Positions 4,648 to 9,183 of a stretch of 9,183 nt of DNA are shown piece after piece. The translations under genes were made by a program, and so were the position numbers. The stretch is from Streptomyces sp. NRRL S-337 (GTDB taxonomy: Bacteria; Actinomycetota; Actinomycetes; Streptomycetales; Streptomycetaceae). A model generated the notes under the pieces. It saw only the letters and a list, made by a program, of their open reading frames with translations. It did no database searches and had not been told where the DNA came from. Location of the stretch: the NCBI RefSeq assembly GCF_000720175.1, contig NZ_JOIX01000138.1, forward strand, positions 1 to 9,183, given 5' to 3'. Position 1 is the first letter of the stretch, and each line of letters opens with the position of its first letter.

Positions 4648-5865
4648 CTACGCCACCACCGTCGCCCGGAAGAGCGTGCCCTCGCCGGTGAGGGTGAGGG
4701 GCTCGCCGGCCGGTACGAAGGCGGATTCGCCGGGGGCCAGGGTCAGTTCGGCCGGTGCGTCGGCCGGTTGGCCGGCCACGTCGGCGTGGAGGTGGACGGT
4801 GCCCGCGGTGCACAGGAGGATCTGCGGGGTGGCGGAGGCGAGCGGGTGCGGGGCGGCGCCGGGGGCGAGGACGAAGCGGGAGAGCCGGAACTCGTCGACG
4901 GGGGTGTCGTAGACCTCTTCGCCGCCGATGTCCTCGGGGCGGAGGACGCCCGCGTCGCCGGCTTCGAAGCGGACCACCCGCAGGAGTTCGGGGACGTCGA
5001 CATGCTTGGGGGTCAGCCCGCAGCGCAGCACGTTGTCGGAGTTGGCCATCAGCTCGACACCGAGGCCGCTGATGTAGGCGTGCGGGATGCCGGCGCCGAG
5101 GAAGAGGGCCTCGCCGGGCTGGAGCCGGACGTGGTTGAGGAGCATGGCGGCGAGCACGCCGGGGTCGCCGGGGTAGTGGTGGGCGAGGCCGGCGTAGGCG
5201 GCGTAGGTGTCGGCGTGCGGTCCGCCCTTGGCGGCGAGTTGGCCGGCGGCGACGGCGGCGCGTTCGACGGTGCCGGCGATGGCGTGGTGTTCGGCGCTGA
5301 GGACTGCGGTGAGGACCTCGCGCAGCGCGTCCGCCTCGGGGCTGGCGCGCAGGATGTCGACGTACGGCGTGAGGTCGTCGATACCGAGGTCTTCGAGGAG
5401 GTCGGCGGTCTCGGCGGGGTGCCGGAAGCCGCACAGGCCCTCGAAGGGGGTGAGGGCGCAGATCAGCTCGGGCTTGTGGTTGGCGTCCTTGTAGTTGCGG
5501 TGGGGGGCGTCGAGCGGCACGCCGCGCCGCTCCTCGTCGGCGAAGCCCTCGCGGGCCTGGGTCAGGTCGGGGTGGACCTGGAGGGAGAGCGGTGAGCCGG
5601 CGGCGAGCAGTTTGAGCAGGAAGGGCAGCCGGGGGCCGAAGGCGCGGACGGCGCCGGGGCCGAGTTCGGCCTCGGGGTCGGCCTCGATGATCTCGGCGAG
5701 GGAGCGGGGGCCGGTGCCGCGGTCGAGGCGGGAGGGGGCGCCGGGGTGGGCGCCCATCCACATCTCGGCCTGGGGTTCGCCGGTGGGTGCGGTGCCGAGG
5801 AGCTCCGGGATGGCGGTGGTGGAGCCCCAGGCGTAGGGGCGCACGGTATTGGCGAGGCGGTCCAT
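4648..5865 (-). CDS. manA: Mannose-6-phosphate isomerase, class I
   Basis: The enzyme interconverts mannose-6-phosphate and fructose-6-phosphate in the cytoplasm, linking glycolysis to GDP-mannose supply and allowing growth on mannose. The 405-aa length fits type I zinc isomerases. The start is near-canonical (NTVRPYAWGS). The zinc ligands known from E. coli ManA are present: Gln96 and His98 in SLQVHPD, Glu133 in NYKDANHKPE and His262 in GAGIPHAYI. The catalytic arginine appears at 281 in SDNVLRCGLTPKHVDV; Cys282 sits where many homologues have Gly. A cupin-like C-terminal part follows (about 320-405). ATG 5865 has AGGAAG 9 bases upstream. It is the last gene of the manB-to-manA cluster, 112 bp after the SIS gene, and is probably transcribed with it. 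Confidence 0.95.
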   Translation of the reverse strand: MDRLANTVRPYAWGSTTAIPELLGTAPTGEPQAEMWMGAHPGAPSRLDRGTGPRSLAEIIEADPEAELGPGAVRAFGPRLPFLLKLLAAGSPLSLQVHPDLTQAREGFADEERRGVPLDAPHRNYKDANHKPELICALTPFEGLCGFRHPAETADLLEDLGIDDLTPYVDILRASPEADALREVLTAVLSAEHHAIAGTVERAAVAAGQLAAKGGPHADTYAAYAGLAHHYPGDPGVLAAMLLNHVRLQPGEALFLGAGIPHAYISGLGVELMANSDNVLRCGLTPKHVDVPELLRVVRFEAGDAGVLRPEDIGGEEVYDTPVDEFRLSRFVLAPGAAPHPLASATPQILLCTAGTVHLHADVAGQPADAPAELTLAPGESAFVPAGEPLTLTGEGTLFRATVVA

Positions 5866-5921
5866 GGGGTGCTGCTTCCTGAGGTCGTCCGGGGCGGCGG
5901 GCGGGCTCGCGGGGTGCGGCT

Positions 5922-5969
5922 CGCGGGCCCGCGGGTGCGGGCCGGCCGACCCGTGTGTGCGGGCCGGCC
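5922..5969 (-). terminator. Hairpin cluster between the SIS gene and manA
   Basis: A 12-bp perfect palindrome, CGCGGGCCCGCG (5922-5933), is followed by two GGCCGGCC palindromes (5940-5947 and 5962-5969) that can pair with each other or fold alone. A 14-bp direct repeat (5935-5948 and 5957-5970) contains them. It starts about 8 bases after the SIS stop on the - strand. It may act as an attenuator, a partial terminator or an RNA stability element. Confidence 0.45.
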
Positions 5970-5977
5970 GTCAAAGA

Positions 5978-7120
5978 TCACTCGGTGCCGGCGAGCGCCA
6001 GGTAAACGGCGCCGAAATCTGCGATGGCGAGTAGTTCCGCGGCCATCTCCAGGTCACTGCCGGGGCCGGGCTGGAGCTCGGTGAGGGCGGTGTCGCGTTC
6101 CTCGGCGAGGGCCTGGGCGGCGTGGGTGGCGGACAGTGTGCCGGGTTCCTGGTCCCGCAGCAGCACGACGCGGGCGTGCAGGGTGGTCGCCGTGGGCTGT
6201 TCGACGCGGTCGCGGAAGAAGTCGTCCGGGTCGGTACCGGGGGCGAGGGCGCCGGCGAGCAGGGTGCGGTGGGTGGTGAGCGCCTCGGGGAGTTCGGCGG
6301 CGAGGGCGGGGCGGCCGGCGAGGCCGGCGAGTTCGGTGGCGAAGTGCCGGCCGACGGCGTGCGCGAGGGTGCCCTCGGTCCAGATGAGCGGGACCGCGTC
6401 GGCGAGGTGGGCGGCGAGGGCCTTGCCGGGGTTGGAGTAGGTGGGGACGGCCGGGCCGCAGCGTTCGGCGAGGTGGTCGAGGCGGTCGGCGAGTTTGCCG
6501 AGGGCGTCCTGCGGGGCGCTGATCAGGCCGGTCCGGTCGGCGAGCGAGAGCAGCGGGATGAGGACGGACCAGAGGGTGCCGGGGGCGGCCGGCGGGGCGC
6601 CCTCGACGTCGAACTCTGCGTCGTAGGCGGTGGTGGCGAGCGGTACGGCGAGGCCGCGGGCCTGGATGACGGCGTCGGCGAGCGGGCCGCCGGCGGGGGT
6701 GACGGCGACGACGGCGCAGCCGCGGCGGTAGGCCTGTTCGACGAGTTCGGCGAGGCCGGGGTCGGCGGCGTCCGGGCCGGCGAGGAGCAGCAGGTCGAGC
6801 GGGCCGGCCCAGCCGGGCAGTGTCCAGCGCAGCGCTCCGGGCAGCGGGGCGACGCCGGTGGGCTGGATGAGGCTGACCGGGCAGCTGCCGCCGCTGAGGG
6901 CGCGCAGCAGGTCGGCGACGCCGGCCGCGGCGGGGCCGGGGCCGGCGACGAGGACGGCGCGCGGCCGGCCGTCGGGGGTCAGTTCGGGGATGCCGGATTC
7001 GGCGGCGCTGCGGGCGGCGGTGCGGGCCCGGGCGCCGGATTCGGCGACGCCGCGCAGCAGGCCGAAGCGGTCGGCGCCGGCCAGCGCGTCAGGGGTGTCG
7101 AGGAGGGACTCGTCGAGCAT
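5978..7120 (-). CDS. SIS-domain protein of the PGI/PMI-like family
   Basis: This 380-aa protein lies between manA and manB, the same place as Rv3256c in Mycobacterium tuberculosis (manA Rv3255c, manB Rv3257c; from memory). Residues about 50-170 form an alpha/beta sugar-isomerase (SIS) fold (AVLVAGPGPAAAGVADLLRAL, later LLLLAGPDAADPGLAELVEQA). Residues about 200-378 match the C-terminal part of bifunctional phosphoglucose/phosphomannose isomerases: NPGKALAAHLADAVPLIW, GTLAHAVGRHFATELA, PALAAELPEA and the closing LLAIADFGAVYLALAG. In active members a Glu in an ENAK motif and a His in an HNE motif are catalytic; here the same places read GLAG (266-269) and TTHR (282-285). Activity is therefore doubtful, and a regulatory or structural role in mannose-phosphate metabolism is my inference. 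ATG 7120 has GGAGG 11 bases upstream. Confidence 0.85.
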   Translation of the reverse strand: MLDESLLDTPDALAGADRFGLLRGVAESGARARTAARSAAESGIPELTPDGRPRAVLVAGPGPAAAGVADLLRALSGGSCPVSLIQPTGVAPLPGALRWTLPGWAGPLDLLLLAGPDAADPGLAELVEQAYRRGCAVVAVTPAGGPLADAVIQARGLAVPLATTAYDAEFDVEGAPPAAPGTLWSVLIPLLSLADRTGLISAPQDALGKLADRLDHLAERCGPAVPTYSNPGKALAAHLADAVPLIWTEGTLAHAVGRHFATELAGLAGRPALAAELPEALTTHRTLLAGALAPGTDPDDFFRDRVEQPTATTLHARVVLLRDQEPGTLSATHAAQALAEERDTALTELQPGPGSDLEMAAELLAIADFGAVYLALAGTE

Positions 7121-7170
7121 GGTGGGCGCGGCCTCCGATCGCCGGTGCGGGCGGGTTGTGCCGGGCGGTG

Positions 7171-7197
7171 CCGGGCCCGCGGACCCGGCGGGCCCGG
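7171..7197 (-). terminator. Hairpin after the Trm112-like gene
   Basis: CCGGGCCCGC (7171-7180) pairs perfectly with GCGGGCCCGG (7188-7197) across a 7-base loop. It begins 2 bases after the stop of the Trm112-like gene on the - strand and lies 51 bases before the SIS start. There is no U-tract. Partial termination or mRNA end protection is plausible. Confidence 0.55.
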
Positions 7198-7198
7198 G

Positions 7199-7381
7199 TC
7201 AGGCGGGGCGGCGTGCTTCGTCGACGAGGAGTACGGGGATGCCGTCCCGGACGGGGTACGCGAGGCCGCAGTCGCCGGAGGTGCAGACCAGCTCGGCCGG
7301 TTCGGTGGCCGTCCGGTCCTCGAGGGGGGCGTGGCACGCCGGGCAGGCGAGGATCTGGATCAAGCTGGCTTCGACCGGCAT
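7199..7381 (-). CDS. Trm112-like zinc-ribbon protein
   Basis: This is a 60-aa protein of the Trm112/YcaR family (often annotated as UPF0434 or tetraacyldisaccharide-kinase-associated in other phyla). Its small zinc-ribbon-like fold has cysteines at 13, 16, 33 and 38 (CPAC and CTSGDC), and it ends with the family signature YPVRDGIPVLLVDEAR. Eukaryotic and archaeal Trm112 proteins activate methyltransferases for tRNA, rRNA and release factor; the role of actinobacterial members is not established. The frame stays open far upstream through manB, so the start must be chosen: ATG 7381 is right for family length and has AAGGAG 8 bases upstream. It lies between manB (119 bp) and the SIS gene (78 bp), and is probably in their transcript. 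Its link to mannose metabolism is by position only. Confidence 0.9.
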   Translation of the reverse strand: MPVEASLIQILACPACHAPLEDRTATEPAELVCTSGDCGLAYPVRDGIPVLLVDEARRPA

Positions 7382-7463
7382 GGGCGCTGCTCCTTCGGGT
7401 GGTTGCGGCGTGGCCAGCGTACCGCCGGTGGGGCGGGCGCGGCCTGCTCGGCGGGGTGTGGCG

Positions 7464-7493
7464 CCACGGGCGGGGCGGGTGCCCCGCCCGTGG
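7464..7493 (-). terminator. Strong hairpin just after manB
   Basis: A perfect 13-bp stem, CCACGGGCGGGGC (7464-7476) with GCCCCGCCCGTGG (7481-7493), closes on a 4-base loop, 7 bases after the manB stop on the - strand. This is the strongest terminator-like structure in the cluster. No U-tract follows. It may end or attenuate the manB transcript before the Trm112-like gene, or protect a processed 3' end. Confidence 0.65.
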
Positions 7494-7500
7494 GAGAGGG

Positions 7501-8859
7501 TCAGCCGCGGATGATCGCCAGGACCTCGTCGCGGACCCGGGCGACGGTGTCGGCGTCGCGGGCCTCGGCGTTCAGGCGCAGCAGCGGCTCGGTGTTGGAG
7601 GGCCGGACGTTGAACCACCAGTCGTCGGCGGTGACGGTCAGGCCGTCCAGTTCGTCGAGGGTGATGCCCTCGCGGCCCTCGTAGGCGGCCTTGATCGCGG
7701 CGAGCCGGCCGGTCTGGTCGTCGACGGTGCTGTTGATCTCGCCGGAGGCGGCGTAGCGGTCGTACTCGGCGACGAGCTGCGACAGCGGGCGGTCCTGGCC
7801 GCCGAGGGCGGCGAGGACGTGCAGGGCGGCGAGCATGCCGGTGTCGGCGTTCCAGAAGTCGCGGAAGTAGTAGTGCGCGGAGTGCTCGCCGCCGAAGACG
7901 GCGCCGGTCTTGGCCATCTCCTCCTTGATGAACGAGTGCCCGACGCGGGTGCGTACCGGGGCGCCGCCGTTCTCCCTGACGACCTCGGGGACGGACCAGG
8001 AGGTGATGCAGTTGTGGATGACGGTGGAGCCGGGGTGCTTGGCCAGCTCGCGGGCGGCGACCAGGGCGGTGATCGCGGACGGGGAGACCGGGTCGCCGTT
8101 CTCGTCGACGACGAAGCAGCGGTCGGCGTCGCCGTCGAAGGCGATACCGAGGTCGGCGCCGGTCTCGCGGACCCGGGCCTGGAGGTCGACGATGTTCTTC
8201 GGGTCGAGGGGGTTGGCCTCGTGGTTGGGGAAGGAGCCGTCCAACTCGAAGTACAGGGCGTCGAGTTCGAGCGGCAGGCCGGCGAAGACGGTGGGGACGG
8301 TGTGTCCGCCCATGCCGTTGCCGGCGTCCACGACCACCTTCAGGGGGCGGATCGCGGTGAGGTCGACCAGGCCGCGCAGGTGGGCTCCGTAGTCGGCGAG
8401 CACGTCGCGTTCGCCGATGGTGCCGGGGGTGGCGGCCGGCTCGGGGGCGCCCTCGTCGGACCAGCGCTCGACCAGGGCGCGGATGTCGGCGAGGCCGGTG
8501 TCCTGGCCGACGGGGGCGGCGCCGGCCCGGCACATCTTGATGCCGTTGTACTGGGCAGGGTTGTGCGAGGCGGTGAACATGGCGCCGGGCAGGCCGAGGG
8601 AGCCGCTGGCGAAGTACAGCTCGTCGGTGGAGCACAGGCCGATCAGGGTGACGTCCGCGCCGCGGGCCGCGGCCCCGCGCGCGAAGGCCGTGGCCAGGCC
8701 CGGCGAGGAGGGCCGCATGTCGTGTCCGATCACGATCGCGTCCGCGCCGGTGACCTCGACGAAGGCCGCGCCGAACAGCTCGGAGAGCGGTTCGTCCCAC
8801 TGAGTGGGGACGACACCGCGTACGTCGTACGCCTTGACGATGTGCGACAGGTCGGTCAC
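7501..8859 (-). CDS. manB: Phosphomannomutase / phosphoglucomutase
   Basis: The enzyme converts mannose-6-phosphate to mannose-1-phosphate (and often glucose-6-phosphate to glucose-1-phosphate) in the cytoplasm, supplying GDP-mannose. The 452 aa show the four domains of the alpha-D-phosphohexomutase family: the phosphoserine loop TASHNP with Ser98, the magnesium loop DGDADR (Asp242, Asp244, Asp246), the sugar-binding loop GEHSAH (324-329), and the C-terminal phosphate-binding loop RPSNTEPLLRL (419-429). The N-terminal AYDVRGVVP is also typical. The start is GTG 8859, supported by AGGAGG 8 bases upstream (8868-8873). It is the first gene of the cluster leading to manA; in Streptomyces coelicolor manB and manA lie in the same arrangement (SCO3028 and SCO3025, from memory). 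Exact sugar preference cannot be told from motifs. Confidence 0.94.
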   Translation of the reverse strand: MTDLSHIVKAYDVRGVVPTQWDEPLSELFGAAFVEVTGADAIVIGHDMRPSSPGLATAFARGAAARGADVTLIGLCSTDELYFASGSLGLPGAMFTASHNPAQYNGIKMCRAGAAPVGQDTGLADIRALVERWSDEGAPEPAATPGTIGERDVLADYGAHLRGLVDLTAIRPLKVVVDAGNGMGGHTVPTVFAGLPLELDALYFELDGSFPNHEANPLDPKNIVDLQARVRETGADLGIAFDGDADRCFVVDENGDPVSPSAITALVAARELAKHPGSTVIHNCITSWSVPEVVRENGGAPVRTRVGHSFIKEEMAKTGAVFGGEHSAHYYFRDFWNADTGMLAALHVLAALGGQDRPLSQLVAEYDRYAASGEINSTVDDQTGRLAAIKAAYEGREGITLDELDGLTVTADDWWFNVRPSNTEPLLRLNAEARDADTVARVRDEVLAIIRG

Positions 8860-8895
8860 GAGTGGGTCCTCCTGGGGTGTGTTCGGGACACCCCA

Positions 8896-8901
8896 AACCT
8901 A
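8896..8901 (-). promoter_or_regulatory. Candidate -10 element for manB
   Basis: On the - strand this reads TAGGTT, close to streptomycete -10 elements, in the least GC-rich stretch of the region and about 36 bases before the GTG. No good -35 element is found at 17-19 bases upstream, so the call is weak. Confidence 0.25.
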
Positions 8902-8910
8902 CCGTTGACC

Positions 8911-9055
8911 GCTTTGCGGCGCCCCCACGTACTCGGCCGTCCCGCCGTGCGGAGCCCCCGCACGTACCCGTCTGTCCCGCCGCGGGGCTCGCTCGCCGTT
9001 GCGCTTTGCGGCGCCGCGTACGTCCCCGCCTCTCCCGCCGCGGGGCGTCTCGCCG
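8911..9055. repeat. Degenerate GC-rich repeats upstream of manB
   Basis: GCTTTGCGGCGCC occurs exactly at 8911-8923 and 9003-9015, 92 bp apart. Each copy is followed by related text, a CGTAC core then TCCCGCCG and a G/C run; a third CGTAC...TCCCGCCGCGGGG block begins at about 8960. Together these look like three diverged copies of one unit. The upstream stretch 8860-9183 otherwise contains no gene I can support. Confidence 0.55.
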
Positions 9056-9095
9056 TGGCGCCTGCGGCGGGCTGGGTGGGTGTCGGGTGCGGTGA

Positions 9096-9163
9096 CGGGC
9101 CTCCGGGGCCGGTGTTTGGGACTGCTGTCGCTTTACGTCCCAAACACCGGCCCCTCCGGCCCG
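9096..9163. terminator. Long hairpin, likely terminator of a gene beyond the right edge
   Basis: A perfect 18-bp stem (9105-9122 with 9137-9154) closes on a 14-base loop. After a 3x3 internal mismatch it extends by CGGGCC (9096-9101) with GGCCCG (9158-9163). The stem includes GGTGTTTGGGAC and its complement. It is about 240 bp before manB, too far for a simple operator; a terminator for a - strand gene lying to the right fits best. Confidence 0.6.
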
Positions 9164-9181
9164 TCCCCTCCCGTGAGGGGA
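9164..9181. terminator. Second short hairpin at the right edge
   Basis: TCCCCTC (9164-9170) pairs perfectly with GAGGGGA (9175-9181) across a 4-base loop, directly abutting the long hairpin. As a tandem of two stems it strengthens the terminator reading. The window ends 2 bases later, so its context is unknown. Confidence 0.5.
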
Positions 9182-9183
9182 AT

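Noticed and set aside
6122..7684. A 520-codon + strand frame opposite the SIS and Trm112-like genes
   Set aside because: It is a Gly/Ala/Glu-rich shadow of two recognisable - strand genes and crosses their intergenic hairpin.
7382..8896. N-terminal extension of the Trm112-like frame through manB
   Set aside because: The extension is Arg/Pro-rich shadow sequence of manB in another frame; the family length and AAGGAG site fix the start at 7381.

Overview
The window is very GC-rich, with G or C in nearly every third codon position, Streptomyces-type ribosome binding sites (GGAGG, AAGGAG) and GTG starts. It also carries the actinobacterial block manB / Trm112-like / SIS protein / manA. A streptomycete or close relative is the best guess. 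The left edge is a contig end: positions 3-36 are an Illumina Nextera transposase adapter, not genome.

Layout. (1) 1-36 adapter, then 37-511, a G-rich non-coding leader with 34-bp tandem repeats and a strong G-quadruplex motif. (2) 512-2774 on the + strand, a fructose-family PTS permease with domain order IIB-IIC-IIA. Its IIB part is broken by two one-base deletions, while IIC and IIA are open. The IIC-IIA linker holds a collagen-like Gly-Pro-Glu repeat. (3) 2775-3385, a 611-bp convergent intergenic region filled with repeats: a 65-bp duplicated element, 24-25-bp minisatellites, a 20-bp tandem pair, and a likely bidirectional terminator. (4) 3386-4345 on the - strand, a cation diffusion facilitator (metal efflux) protein. 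(5) 4346-4647, non-coding, with a 22-bp triplication. (6) 4648-8859 on the - strand, the mannose-phosphate cluster read from right to left: manB (phosphomannomutase), a 60-aa Trm112-like zinc-ribbon protein, an SIS/PGI-PMI-like protein, and manA (mannose-6-phosphate isomerase). (7) 8860-9183, the manB upstream region with degenerate GC-rich repeats and a long hairpin near the right edge.

How the genes fit together. ManA interconverts fructose-6-phosphate and mannose-6-phosphate, and ManB converts mannose-6-phosphate to mannose-1-phosphate, the precursor of GDP-mannose for glycolipids, glycoproteins and cell-envelope glycans. The SIS protein between them looks like a relative of bifunctional phosphoglucose/phosphomannose isomerases that has lost the usual catalytic residues. 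The PTS permease, if functional, would feed phosphorylated hexose into the same pool. The link to the man genes is by proximity only, since the two units converge and are separated by the CDF gene.

I see no phage, plasmid, CRISPR, rRNA or tRNA gene, and no clear new biological system. The points most worth checking are the adapter and frameshifts at the contig end, the repeat-packed convergent region, the collagen-like linker and the possibly inactive isomerase paralogue.
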